Of a stretch of 64,000 nucleotides of DNA, positions 7,681-16,532 are shown one piece after another (position 1 is the first letter of the stretch; the number at the start of each line of letters is the position of its first letter). The stretch is from Methylocystis bryophila (GTDB lineage Bacteria > Pseudomonadota > Alphaproteobacteria > Rhizobiales > Beijerinckiaceae): positions 3,918,501 to 3,982,500 of the forward strand of contig NZ_AP027149.1 of assembly GCF_027925445.1 (NCBI RefSeq). Reading direction: 5' to 3'. Made by a program: the position numbers and the translations under genes. Under the pieces are notes generated by a model. It searched no databases. It had not been told where the DNA came from and worked only from the letters and a program-made list of their open reading frames with translations.

Positions 7681-8988
7681 ATGAGCGGCGCAGCACGGAT
7701 CGTCGGCAATAGCCTTATCGTAACGATACTCATATTTCTTGCCCTCGCTGTCATCGAGCTGGCCGCTCGAATCGTCGACACCCCAAACGCTGAGAGAAAG
7801 AAACAACAACAAACGTCGACTATTTCCAAGGAAGCTATTGATAATATCATTAAAAATATAGCTATCGCTTATGATGGCCGGTACACCGAGGAACAAATCC
7901 TCAAAATGTTCCCGCTCTTACAAGATCAGCTACGATATAGGCCATGGATTCAGATCGGGAACGCCGACCATAACAACCCGTTCTCTGTCGTCGAGAAGGG
8001 AATTCGCAAGAGCTTGGCGAGCGGCAAATGCGCCGAAGCGTCGGGGCCCGGGAAAGGCGCCGAAGGGAAATCGGAAGTCATCTGGTTTTATGGCGGATCG
8101 ACCGTCTACGGGATCGGCGTTCCCTGGTGGGACACCATCCCCTCGAAATTTGTGGAGGAAGCGGATCGAAGCGGCGTCTGCATCATCGCCGTCAATTACG
8201 GTGTTCCCTACCACTACTCACGCCAGGAGGCGATATACTTCGCCTCGAATTTAATGAATGAGCCCAGGCCCGATGCGGTTGTGTTCCTGGACGGGCTGAA
8301 TGAGTTTTTCCAGCCAGGCTCGACGATCCGAGCTGAGCCTTTTTTCACGCCTACACTCGACAAGCTCGTGCCGGTCGGCTCGGAGCCGGGAGCGGATTCA
8401 AGAACAAACCAGACGCCGGGGATCCTTTCCCGACTCTCTTCCCTTGCTCGAAATCTCCAGGCTCTGAGGTGGCTGGGGTTGTCGCCGGGCCCGACAGATT
8501 CGATCGCAATTCGCGAAGAGGCCTACAGCAACAGAAATCCGCCCGACTCCAAGGCGCTCGCCACTGACGAGCAAGTCTCACAGGCGATCGTGGATCGCTA
8601 TCTCGCGACGAGGCGCTTTCTCTCCAAGCTCTGTGAGAGCTATGGAACGAAGTGCTTCCAATTTCTCCAGCCGGTCCCGGCCGTCGATTATCGTCCGCAG
8701 GCGTCAGAGGTCGTGACCGAACCGGCAAGAAAGCTGCCCGAGCCCGCCAACCGGTTTGTGACGGGCTATTCGATCTTGAGGAAACATTTTGCGGCCAAGG
8801 ACGCCCCATGCGCGGCAGAGCCGAAAGGGATGGTCGAAGTAGACCTGTCGTCTCTGTTCAAAAGCTATGACGGCATCCCCTATGTGGATTACGGACATTA
8901 CGCGCCACGGGCCAACAAGCTTATTGCGGCGGAGATGTCGCGTTGCGTCCTTGCGCGATCGGAGGCCGCTCGGGGCCCTGGAGAGTAG
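7681..8988 (+). CDS. Membrane-anchored SGNH-like protein
   Basis: A 435-aa protein with one N-terminal membrane helix (residues 10-30, VTILIFLALAVIELAARIV) and a periplasmic SGNH-like domain. The first block is atypical: FYGGSTVYG, with Ser140 in GGS instead of GDS. A DGLNEFF block takes the place of GxND, and YGHYAP near the C-terminus supplies the Asp-x-x-His pair. Bases 7780-7870 are clearly AT-richer than the rest of the cluster. It lies 131 bp after the small membrane protein and has no strong ribosome site. Probably a further acyl-transfer or deacylation subunit; it could also belong to a separate transcript. Confidence 0.75.
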   Translation: MSGAARIVGNSLIVTILIFLALAVIELAARIVDTPNAERKKQQQTSTISKEAIDNIIKNIAIAYDGRYTEEQILKMFPLLQDQLRYRPWIQIGNADHNNPFSVVEKGIRKSLASGKCAEASGPGKGAEGKSEVIWFYGGSTVYGIGVPWWDTIPSKFVEEADRSGVCIIAVNYGVPYHYSRQEAIYFASNLMNEPRPDAVVFLDGLNEFFQPGSTIRAEPFFTPTLDKLVPVGSEPGADSRTNQTPGILSRLSSLARNLQALRWLGLSPGPTDSIAIREEAYSNRNPPDSKALATDEQVSQAIVDRYLATRRFLSKLCESYGTKCFQFLQPVPAVDYRPQASEVVTEPARKLPEPANRFVTGYSILRKHFAAKDAPCAAEPKGMVEVDLSSLFKSYDGIPYVDYGHYAPRANKLIAAEMSRCVLARSEAARGPGE

Positions 8989-9077
8989 AGAGCAGCGCGC
9001 GGCTCGGGGGCTTGACCGCTGGCGCGCCGCGCTCCACATCGCTCGCAAGCTGACGCCTCAATCTCACGGGCTTCCCT

Positions 9078-10001
9078 ATGCGCATTCTGATCCTCGGCGC
9101 TGGAGCCGTCGGCGGCTATTTTGGCGGGCGCCTTGCCGAGGCCGGCGCCGACGCGACCTTCTTCGTCCGCCCGGCCCGTGCGCGCCTGCTTGCATCGCGC
9201 GGCCTCCGCATCGACAGTCCCGCCGGAAGTCTTGTCAGGGACGTCAAGAGCATCTCGGACCCCGGCGCGCTGGCGCCCTTCGACCTCGTTCTCTTGACCT
9301 GCAAAGCCTACGACCTCGACGCCAGCCTGAACGATATCGCTCACGCCGTCGGACCGTGCACGACGATCCTGCCGCTGCTCAATGGCCTCGCGCATATGGA
9401 AAAGATCGCGGCGCGCTTCCCGCAGGCGAGGCTTTGGGGCGGCGTCGCCCGCATCAGCGCGGCGCTCGACGACGACGGAGCGATCCGTCACGCAGACAGT
9501 TTCGCCCGCATCGACTTCGGCGCGCGCGACGGACGCGCCGACGCGCTCGCTGACCAACTCGCGGAGCTCTATGCGAAGACGCCGGTGATCGCGGCCCACA
9601 ATCCGAATATCCTGCGCGAAATGTGGGACAAGCTCGTGTTTCTCGCGACCCTCGCCGGCATGAACACGCTCATGCGGGCGCTGATCGCCGATATCATGGC
9701 GACGCCCGCGGGCGAGCGACTGATCAATCAGATGCTTTCCGAATGCGCGAGCGTCGCGCGCGCGGAAGGATTCGATTTTGACGAAGCCCGCGTCGCGCAG
9801 CACGGCGACAGCCTGACGAAACGCGCGGCCAATATGAAATCGTCGATGCTTCATGACATCGAGCATGGCGCCCCGACGGAAGGCGAGCATATACTGGGCG
9901 ACCTTCACGCGCGCGCGCGCCAGCACGGCGTGAGCGCGCCGCTTCTCGAGATCGCGCTGACGCATGTGCGGGCCTATGAGGTCCGGCGCGCGAGGCGCTG
10001 A
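9078..10001 (+). CDS. panE: 2-dehydropantoate 2-reductase (ketopantoate reductase)
   Basis: Reduces ketopantoate to pantoate with NADPH, in pantothenate/CoA synthesis. 307 aa, normal length. The N-terminal nucleotide-binding motif is GAGAVGGYFGGRL (residues 7-19); the catalytic lysine lies in MWDKLVFLATLAGMNTL; the C-terminal helical domain follows. The ApbA/PanE family also contains reductases for other 2-oxo acids, so substrate is inferred. Originally convergent with the MFS gene whose ancestral stop lies at 10019-10021; the IS at 10051 now separates them. Confidence 0.85.
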   Translation: MRILILGAGAVGGYFGGRLAEAGADATFFVRPARARLLASRGLRIDSPAGSLVRDVKSISDPGALAPFDLVLLTCKAYDLDASLNDIAHAVGPCTTILPLLNGLAHMEKIAARFPQARLWGGVARISAALDDDGAIRHADSFARIDFGARDGRADALADQLAELYAKTPVIAAHNPNILREMWDKLVFLATLAGMNTLMRALIADIMATPAGERLINQMLSECASVARAEGFDFDEARVAQHGDSLTKRAANMKSSMLHDIEHGAPTEGEHILGDLHARARQHGVSAPLLEIALTHVRAYEVRRARR

Positions 10002-10050
10002 ACGAGCGACACAACGGCCTAGCTTGGTTTTCTCTCGGCAAAATTCACGA

Positions 10051-11597
10051 GTCGTCCGTGAAGAACTCATAAGCCTCTGTCATGGCGGGTGATACGGCTA
10101 CGTTAAAGTAATCGTTTTCGCCGGGATTGGGGCTGTTTGCGCTGGTTTCCTTGCAAATTGATCTCGCGCCGGAGGCGTGATTCTCTGCCCTTGACGAACG
10201 GTCGGCAGGGAGATTCGCAATGCGTCCGAAGGAGCGGCGTGACAGTGGGCAGCGGGATCTGTTTCGGGCGCGTCTCGATCAGATCGTCGACATGGCTCAC
10301 CCGCTGGTCAAACTCCTGCGCACGATCGACTGGGGCTTTCTGGAGCGGCGCTTCGGCGCCGTCTACGCCGACGTTCCCGGTCGGCCGCCGCTGCCCACAA
10401 GGCTCATGGCCGGCCTCGCCATCCTCAAGCACATGCACGATCTCTCCGACGAGGCGCTGTGCGATCGCTGGCTGGAAAACCCCTATTTCCAGCTCTTCTG
10501 CGGCGAGGAGTTCTTCCAGCACAAGCTGCCCTTCGACCGCTCCTCCTTGACGCGCTGGCGCCAGCGCATGGGCGAGGAGAAGCTCGCGGCGCTGGTTCAA
10601 GAGAGCCTTTCCGTCGCGACCAGGACCGGGGCGGCGAAGCCCTCTGACTTCGCCAAGGTCATCGTCGACACCACCGTGCAGGAGAAGGCCGTCGCCTTCC
10701 CGACCGACGCCAGGCTGATGCATCGCGCGCGGGAGCGACTGGTGCGTCTCGCCAAGAAGCACGGCGTGGCTCTGCGTCAATCCTACGAGCGGATCGGCAA
10801 GCACGCGCTCATCGCCTATCAGCGCTACGCCCACGCCAAGCAGTTCAAGCGCGCGGGCAAGGCGCTGCGCAAGATCAGGACCTATCTCGGCCGCGTCGAG
10901 CGCGACGTCGCGAGGCGCATCAAGGACAATGAGGCGCTGCGTGATGTTTTCCGTCGGCCGCTCTATCTCGCCGAGCGCGTGCGCGAGCAGCGCCAGAAAC
11001 AGCGTGGCCGCAAGGTCTACAGCCTGCACGCGCCCGAGGTCGAATGCATCGGCAAGGGCAAGGCGCATCGCCCCTATGAGTTCGGCGTCAAGGTGTCGGT
11101 GGCGACGACGCTCTTTCGCTCGAAGGGTGGGCAGTTCGTCGCGCATGTGCAAGCGCTGCCCGGCAATCCCTACGACGGCCATACGCTGGCGCAGGTCATT
11201 CCCGACATGGAGAAGCAGATCGGCGCCTCGATCTCACGCATCGTCGCCGACCGCGGCTATCGCGGACACAACGCCCCCGCGGAGCACAAGTTCAGCGTGT
11301 TCATCGCCGGCCAGCGGCGGCGCGTGACCGGGGCGATCAAACGCGAGCTCAGGCGACGCTCGGCCGTCGAGCCGGTCATCGGCCATCTGAAAAGCGACCA
11401 CCGCATGGGCCGCAACTTCCTCGCCCACAGCGCTGGCGACGCCGCCAACGCCGTGCTCGCCGCCGCCGGCTACAACTTCAGGCGCCTGCTGGCCTGGCTG
11501 GCGCTTTTTTGCACCATCATCCTAGCCACCCTCGCCCGATTAGGTTCAGCTCAGAATCGCCCACTCGCCGCCTGATTGCTCGTTCTTCACGGGCGAC
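10051..11597 (+). mobile_element. Complete 1547-bp insertion sequence, copy 1
   Basis: Bounded by 16-bp terminal inverted repeats with one mismatch (GTCGTCCGTGAAGAAC left; GTCGCCCGTGAAGAAC as complement on the right). Flanked by the 6-bp direct repeat TCACGA (10045-10050 and 11598-11603), the likely target duplication. Length and transposase are identical to the copy at 25632-27178, in the same orientation. It carries one transposase gene and lies in the 3' end of an MFS transporter gene. The transposase looks IS5/IS1182-like, but the duplication length is not typical of IS5, so I leave the family open. Confidence 0.93.
10220..11575 (+). CDS. DDE transposase of the 1547-bp IS, copy 1
   Basis: A 451-aa transposase. 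An N-terminal DUF772-like helical region (about 25-130, PFDRSSLTRWRQRMGEEKL) is followed by an RNase H-fold DDE domain: first Asp in VIVDTTVQEKAVAFP, a long Arg/Lys-rich helical insert (about 170-265), second Asp in IVADRGYRGH, and Glu in RRRSAVEPVIGHLK. The reading frame is intact and the encoded protein is the same as in copy 2, so both elements may be active. Most long ORFs on the opposite strand here are GC-rich shadows of this gene. Confidence 0.93.
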   Translation: MRPKERRDSGQRDLFRARLDQIVDMAHPLVKLLRTIDWGFLERRFGAVYADVPGRPPLPTRLMAGLAILKHMHDLSDEALCDRWLENPYFQLFCGEEFFQHKLPFDRSSLTRWRQRMGEEKLAALVQESLSVATRTGAAKPSDFAKVIVDTTVQEKAVAFPTDARLMHRARERLVRLAKKHGVALRQSYERIGKHALIAYQRYAHAKQFKRAGKALRKIRTYLGRVERDVARRIKDNEALRDVFRRPLYLAERVREQRQKQRGRKVYSLHAPEVECIGKGKAHRPYEFGVKVSVATTLFRSKGGQFVAHVQALPGNPYDGHTLAQVIPDMEKQIGASISRIVADRGYRGHNAPAEHKFSVFIAGQRRRVTGAIKRELRRRSAVEPVIGHLKSDHRMGRNFLAHSAGDAANAVLAAAGYNFRRLLAWLALFCTIILATLARLGSAQNRPLAA

Positions 11598-12732
11598 TCA
11601 CGAGAGCGAGTAGGACGGCGCCGATCAAAGAGACGACGCCAACCGCAAGGCAGAAGAACGTCAGAGACGTTACGGGAACTAAGCTGCCGAAGAGAAACGA
11701 TACGGAGAATATGCCAAGGTTCAGCAAACTTGCATGGTAGGAATTAATCGTCCCTCGATATATCGCCGATAGCCCGCTCAGTCGGGCATGATGCAGCGGG
11801 CCTCCGCATCCGTAGCCGAATGCCCAGGGCATGCCGGCGAGCGCGAGCTGATAAACAGAGCTCGTTGGAATCGAAAACGCGATCACCCCAATTGATCCCG
11901 CGAAGGCGGCCGAAGGCAAGGCTATATCGTCGACAGCTCTTCGCAAATAGGGACCGGCAAGGTTGCCGGCGATCACGACAAGTCCGAAAAAGCCTGCCAG
12001 CAGTCCCGCATCGTCGGGCGCAAGCGATGATTTGCTTGCCGCAATGTCAGCGACGATCGCCCCGAAACCCGCCATCCAGCCCAACCAGAAGTAGCTGGCC
12101 AACAGACGCGCCAAGACTCCCCCGGTAGACAAGGCGCCCAGGTGCGTTGACGCCAATGAGGGTGTTTTCGTCGTGGGACGTGCAAACGAGGAGTCAAAGA
12201 CGATCGACACGACAAAAAATGCAAGCGCCGCCAATGCTGCAAGGAGGTAATAGGCGTGCTTCCAGCTCGTATGGCCGGCGAGCCAACCTGCGATCGAGGG
12301 CGTCAGGACGAATGCGAGCATCAATCCCACAAAGACTCGCCCGAGATAGCGATCGATTTTCTCCGACGAGGCTCTGTCTCCCACAAGCGCTAAGCAATTG
12401 GGCTGGATGATCGCAGCGCACACGCCCGTGAGCCCCGCCAAGGCGACGCCCATCCAGAGGCAAGACGCCTTCGGCATGAGCGCGCAAAGCGCCGAGAATC
12501 CGAGCAAGCCGGCTTGCAGTGGCCGCTTACGTCCCAGACGATCCGAAAGCGGCCCCGCGATTAATGCAATTGCCCCATAGGCCAACCCATAGGCCGCGGG
12601 CAGATAGGCGATAGCATTCGATGCGACGCCAAAATCAGGTCCCATAAAGGTCATCATCGGACCCGCGACAACCTCCGCGGACCCCACGAGAAAGAGCGCG
12701 CCGAACACGGTGGAAAGTTGGATCAATTTCAT
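11587..12732 (-). CDS. MFS transporter, C-terminus rewritten by an IS insertion
   Basis: A 381-aa major facilitator with about 12 membrane helices and the loop 2-3 signature GPLSDRLGRKRPLQ. It resembles drug or solute exporters; substrate unknown. The last residues, SRP plus the stop codon, come from the inverted repeat of the adjacent IS. Joining the flanks across the IS restores GTG AAT TTT GCC GAG AGA AAA CCA AGC TAG, so the ancestral protein ended NFAERKPS. The lost tail is cytoplasmic, so the protein may still work. The start at 12732 was chosen by homology-like N-terminus; it has no clear ribosome site and the frame extends to 12816, overlapping the DUF2267 gene. Confidence 0.8.
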   Translation of the reverse strand: MKLIQLSTVFGALFLVGSAEVVAGPMMTFMGPDFGVASNAIAYLPAAYGLAYGAIALIAGPLSDRLGRKRPLQAGLLGFSALCALMPKASCLWMGVALAGLTGVCAAIIQPNCLALVGDRASSEKIDRYLGRVFVGLMLAFVLTPSIAGWLAGHTSWKHAYYLLAALAALAFFVVSIVFDSSFARPTTKTPSLASTHLGALSTGGVLARLLASYFWLGWMAGFGAIVADIAASKSSLAPDDAGLLAGFFGLVVIAGNLAGPYLRRAVDDIALPSAAFAGSIGVIAFSIPTSSVYQLALAGMPWAFGYGCGGPLHHARLSGLSAIYRGTINSYHASLLNLGIFSVSFLFGSLVPVTSLTFFCLAVGVVSLIGAVLLALVSRP

Positions 12733-12803
12733 GCGAGCGGCGCCGCCACGCCGACGGCAATCGTCGCGCTTCCATCGAAAAAAATCAATGCCTCCGCATG
12801 TGT

Positions 12804-13223
12804 TCAGACGCGCCAAAACTCGACGGCTTCATTGGGGAGCATGGCGAGAACGCGGTCGAGTTCCGCTTCATTCACATTCTTGCGCAGCGCCGTCGCGACA
12901 TCCCTGATCGCCGTATCGGGTGAAAAATTGTGATCGCCGCGAAGCGATTTGACTTCTGCGGTCATCAGCTCGCGCCTTTCGAACGGACGCGCCGGCTCGT
13001 TAAGATCCCAGTCGGCAACGAAGATCGCTCGCAGGACGGGCGGCAGGACATTCGCGAATCTCAGCGCATCGCCGACATCGAGCCGACGGCGGAAGACTCG
13101 AAGAACGCCTTGCGTCATCGTGTAGACTTGATTTCGAGTTGTCAGTCCTGACGCATCGATCGCGTCGCGAAGGAACCGCTCGAATTCTTCCGAAGCGTAT
13201 TGATACTCCATCGGCATCGGCAT
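12804..13223 (-). CDS. DUF2267 family protein
   Basis: A 139-aa soluble helical protein matching DUF2267: an N-terminal FERFLRDAI helix, a middle RFANVLPPVLRAIFVADW segment, and a C-terminal half repeating a similar helical pattern (AIRDVATALRKNVNEAELDRVLAMLP). The family's biochemical role is not established. The ATG at 13223 has GGAG 8 bases upstream; a triplet of in-frame ATG codons (MPMPM) makes the exact start ambiguous by up to 4 residues. It lies upstream of the MFS gene on the same strand. Confidence 0.75.
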   Translation of the reverse strand: MPMPMEYQYASEEFERFLRDAIDASGLTTRNQVYTMTQGVLRVFRRRLDVGDALRFANVLPPVLRAIFVADWDLNEPARPFERRELMTAEVKSLRGDHNFSPDTAIRDVATALRKNVNEAELDRVLAMLPNEAVEFWRV

Positions 13224-13263
13224 CGGCTTTGCTCCGATATAGGAACCAGTCGCGCGATGGCCG

Positions 13264-14625
13264 TCAAAAGCTCGGCTCGATTCCGCCGGTCGCGAGGAAG
13301 TGCTCGAGCCAATGGATGTCGTAGACGCCGTTTTGCACGTCCGTGTTGCGCACGAGCGTGCGGAAGAGCGGCAGCGTCGTGTCGATGCCGTCGACGATGA
13401 ATTCGTCGAGCGAGCGGCGCAGGCGCATCAGCGCTTCGGTGCGGTTGCGGCCGTGCACGATGAGCTTGCCGATAAGCGAGTCATAGCTCGACGGAATCGT
13501 ATAGCCTTGATACACGGCCGAATCGACGCGCACACCGACGCCGCCTGGCGGATGATAATAGGCGATGCGGCCCGGCGAGGGGCGGAAAGTCGCGTGATGC
13601 TCCGCGTTCACGCGGCACTCGATCGCGTGGCCGAAGAAGGACACGTCTTGCTGCTTTAAGGACATAGGTGAGCCCGCAGCGACGCGGATCTGCTCGGCGA
13701 CGATATCGACGCCGGTGACGGCTTCAGTGACCGGATGCTCGACCTGGAGGCGCGTGTTCATCTCAATGAAGTAGAAGGCGCCATTCTCATATAGAAACTC
13801 GACCGTTCCCGCCCCCGCGTAGCGCAGCTCCTGCATGGCGCGCGCGCAGATCTCGCCGATCTCGGCGCGCTGAGCGTCGTTTAGGGCGGGCGACGGGCTT
13901 TCCTCCCAGACTTTCTGGTGCCGGCGCTGCAGCGAGCAATCGCGTTCGCCGAGATGGACAGCCTCGCCCTTGCCGTCGCCAAACACTTGAATCTCGATGT
14001 GGCGAGGCTTCTGCAAATATTTCTCGAGGTAGACCGTGTCGTCTCCGAAGGCGGCTTTGGCTTCCGTGCGCGCGGCGGCGACCGACTGGATGAGCTCCTT
14101 GGCGTCATGCGCGACCTTCATGCCGCGTCCGCCCCCGCCCGCCGAGGCCTTAACCAGCACCGGATAGCCGATCCGCTCGGCTTCCCGACGCAACTCATTG
14201 GCGTCCCTGCCGATTGCGCCCTCAGAGCCCGGCACGCAGGGAATGCCGAGGCGCCTTGCTGTGGCCTTCGCCTCGATCTTGTCGCCCATCACACGGATGT
14301 GCTCGGCCCTGGGCCCGATGAAGGTGATGCCATGCTCTTCGACGATTTCCGCGAAACGCGCATTCTCGGAGAGGAAGCCGTAACCCGGATGCACGGCGTC
14401 GGCGCCGGTGATCTCGCAGGCCGAAAGCAGCGCCGGGATGTTGAGGTAAGATTCGCGCGCGGGCGGCGGCCCGATGCAAACGGATTCGTCCGCGAGCTTC
14501 ACATGCATGGCGTCGGCGTCGGCGGTCGAATGGACGGCGACCGTGGCGATGCCGAGCTCTTTCGCCGCGCGCAAGATGCGCAAGGCGATTTCGCCGCGAT
14601 TGGCGATCAATATCTTTTCGATCAT
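13264..14625 (-). CDS. accC: Acetyl-CoA carboxylase, biotin carboxylase subunit
   Basis: ATP-dependent carboxylation of biotin on AccB, first step of fatty acid synthesis. 453 aa, standard length. Visible: N-terminal KILIANRGEIALRI, ATP-grasp glycine loop KASAGGGGRGMK, and the active-site block FIEMNTRLQVEHPVTE. Directly downstream of accB (14-bp gap) in the usual aroQ-accB-accC order. Confidence 0.97.
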   Translation of the reverse strand: MIEKILIANRGEIALRILRAAKELGIATVAVHSTADADAMHVKLADESVCIGPPPARESYLNIPALLSACEITGADAVHPGYGFLSENARFAEIVEEHGITFIGPRAEHIRVMGDKIEAKATARRLGIPCVPGSEGAIGRDANELRREAERIGYPVLVKASAGGGGRGMKVAHDAKELIQSVAAARTEAKAAFGDDTVYLEKYLQKPRHIEIQVFGDGKGEAVHLGERDCSLQRRHQKVWEESPSPALNDAQRAEIGEICARAMQELRYAGAGTVEFLYENGAFYFIEMNTRLQVEHPVTEAVTGVDIVAEQIRVAAGSPMSLKQQDVSFFGHAIECRVNAEHHATFRPSPGRIAYYHPPGGVGVRVDSAVYQGYTIPSSYDSLIGKLIVHGRNRTEALMRLRRSLDEFIVDGIDTTLPLFRTLVRNTDVQNGVYDIHWLEHFLATGGIEPSF

Positions 14626-14639
14626 GGCTCCGAGCCCGC

Positions 14640-15173
14640 CTATTCGATGACGAGCAGGGGCTGGCCGTATTCGACGGGCTGGCCGTCCTCGACCAGCATG
14701 GCGCTCACGACGCCGGCCTTGTGGGCCACGATCTCGTTGAAGGTTTTCATCGCCTCGATCAGCAGCAGCTTGTCGCCGACCGACACACGGGATCCCACCT
14801 CGACGAAGGCGTTGGCTTCCGGATTCGGCCGCAGATAGGCAGTTCCGACCATGGGCGATTTGACGGCGCCGGGACTTTCGACAAGGCGTCGCTGCTCTTC
14901 CGCCGCCGCCTCCCGTGCGGGCGCCTGCGGAGCGAGAGCGGCCGCCCCCCCCGCCGGAAAGGGCGTCGCCAGGATCGTCGGCGCGATCGGCGCGGCGACT
15001 GCGGCAAGCGAGCGCGCGGCGCGTATGCGCAATCCGCCACGCTCGATTTCGAACTCGCTCAGGTCATGCTCCGCGAGAAGCTGAGCGACGAGACGCAGCA
15101 GGGACTCGTCTTTGGGAGCGGCGTCCGACGCTTTGACGGCGCCTCTTGCGGGGGTGCGGGTTGATCGCGCCAT
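14640..15173 (-). CDS. accB: Biotin carboxyl carrier protein of acetyl-CoA carboxylase
   Basis: Carries biotin between AccC and the carboxyltransferase. 177 aa: N-terminal helical domain (about 20-55), an Ala/Pro-rich flexible linker (about 60-100), and a C-terminal biotinyl domain with the acceptor Lys143 in EAMKTFNEI. The common form is EAMKMMNEI; the TF pair is a mild variant that keeps the modified lysine. Starts 6 bp after the aroQ stop. Confidence 0.95.
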   Translation of the reverse strand: MARSTRTPARGAVKASDAAPKDESLLRLVAQLLAEHDLSEFEIERGGLRIRAARSLAAVAAPIAPTILATPFPAGGAAALAPQAPAREAAAEEQRRLVESPGAVKSPMVGTAYLRPNPEANAFVEVGSRVSVGDKLLLIEAMKTFNEIVAHKAGVVSAMLVEDGQPVEYGQPLLVIE

Positions 15174-15179
15174 GGGGCT

Positions 15180-15629
15180 TTAGCTCTTTCTTTTGGCGCC
15201 GGCTATGAGCGCCTCGAGCGCCAGCAAGTAGGAAGTGGCGCCGAATCCCGAAATCGTTCCACGCGCCACCAAGGCGACGTAAGAGCGATGGCGAAACTCT
15301 TCGCGCGCCTGCGGATTGGAAAGATGGACCTCAACGACCTCGGCTCGGGCGCCCTTGATCGCGTCGTGAAGCGCGATGGAGCTGTGAGTCAGGGCGCCCG
15401 CGTTCAGAATGATCGGCGCGCTCGCCGCGGCGGCTTCCTGAACCCAGGTCACGAGGTCGCCCTCGCAATTCGATTGCTTGAAGACGAGCGCGAGCCCTTC
15501 GCTCTCGCATCGGGCCATGAGCGCGCTGCGAATGTCCTCGAGAGTCTCGCTCCCGTAGATTTCGGGTTCGCGCGCGCCGAGCAGATTGAGATTAGGGCCG
15601 TTGAGAACGTGTACGGCTAGCATCATCAC
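15180..15629 (-). CDS. aroQ: 3-dehydroquinate dehydratase, type II
   Basis: Third step of the shikimate pathway. 149 aa, normal for the dodecameric type II enzyme. Motifs: LNGPNLNLLGAREPEIYG at the N-terminus (catalytic Tyr in the lid), the NAGALTHSSIALHDA block, and EVHLSNPQAREEFRHRS with the catalytic His. Three consecutive in-frame ATGs leave the start uncertain by two residues. First gene of aroQ-accB-accC. Confidence 0.96.
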   Translation of the reverse strand: MMMLAVHVLNGPNLNLLGAREPEIYGSETLEDIRSALMARCESEGLALVFKQSNCEGDLVTWVQEAAAASAPIILNAGALTHSSIALHDAIKGARAEVVEVHLSNPQAREEFRHRSYVALVARGTISGFGATSYLLALEALIAGAKRKS

Positions 15630-15711
15630 ACCAAAGGACTCCGGGCCTCGCGCGGAGACCCGTCTCTTAACCTCTTCGTTCGATCGTTGAAAGCCCCGTC
15701 CGCCGCTCGGC

Positions 15712-16476
15712 TCAGCAGGCGGCCTTGCCGCATTTCCGGACGCTGTCGATCTTGGCCTTCAAGTCGGGAAGGCTCAGTCCGCCGACATAGGCGTCCTGTC
15801 CGATGACCCAGGAGGGAGTCCCGCTAAAATGCAGCTTCTCGGCGAGCCCCTCGACCTCGGCGAGGGCGGCGTGCGTCGCCGGGCTCTTGATGTCCTTCTC
15901 GAGTTGATCCATGTCCGCCCCGAGCTCCTTGGCGGCGGCCATGGCCTGCGCCTTCCCGATGTGCCCGCGCGTGCCGAGCAGCTTCTTGTGGAACTCCCAA
16001 AATTTTTGCCCCTTGAGCTGCTGGCGGACCGCAGTCGCGACCTCCGCCGTCTCGACGGAGTCGGGCCCAAGAATAGCAAAATCCTTCAGCACCACGCGCA
16101 GCTTGGAATCGCTCTCGACGAGCTTCGCCACAGTAGCCAGCGATTGCTTGCAGTAGCCGCAATTATAGTCGAAGAATTCAACGAGCGTCACATCCCCGTC
16201 CGGATTTCCGACCACGGCCTGATTGGGCGAGCGGAAGAGCTTCGCCGCTTCGCCGGCCATGGTCTTCTCACGGTCGGCGGCTTCCGCCGCTTTGTCTCGC
16301 CGGTCCAGCTCCTCGGCGGCTTCCTTGATGATCTCGGGATGGCTGACGACATAGTCATGGATGAATTTGCCGAGCTGGTCCTTCTGCTCATTCGTCAGCT
16401 CGCCGGCGCCGAGAGCCGGGGCATAGAGCATGACCGCTGCGGCGAGGGCGAGCCCGCCCAACCATTTCGATAGCAT
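15712..16476 (-). CDS. DsbA-family periplasmic thiol oxidoreductase (Com1-like)
   Basis: A 254-aa secreted thioredoxin-fold protein. Signal peptide residues 1-24, a charged helical N-domain (about 28-85) like that of BdbD/Com1 proteins, then the thioredoxin domain with Cys106-Gly-Tyr-Cys109 and a cis-proline loop (GTPSWVIGQDAYVGG). It probably forms or isomerises disulfides in exported proteins; CGYC is common in this subgroup. AAGGAG lies just upstream of the ATG. Sits between aroQ and lptD on the same strand; LptD itself needs disulfides in some bacteria, but that link here is only a thought. Confidence 0.88.
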   Translation of the reverse strand: MLSKWLGGLALAAAVMLYAPALGAGELTNEQKDQLGKFIHDYVVSHPEIIKEAAEELDRRDKAAEAADREKTMAGEAAKLFRSPNQAVVGNPDGDVTLVEFFDYNCGYCKQSLATVAKLVESDSKLRVVLKDFAILGPDSVETAEVATAVRQQLKGQKFWEFHKKLLGTRGHIGKAQAMAAAKELGADMDQLEKDIKSPATHAALAEVEGLAEKLHFSGTPSWVIGQDAYVGGLSLPDLKAKIDSVRKCGKAAC

Positions 16477-16532
16477 GATGTCTCCTTTGACGGCGCTGAC
16501 GGAGGAGCGCCTGAGCGGGTGCTAGACTGGCG

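Noticed and set aside
10103..11182. 359-aa minus-strand frame inside both IS copies
   Set aside because: Opposite the transposase with its DDE motifs; identical in both copies only because the IS is identical.
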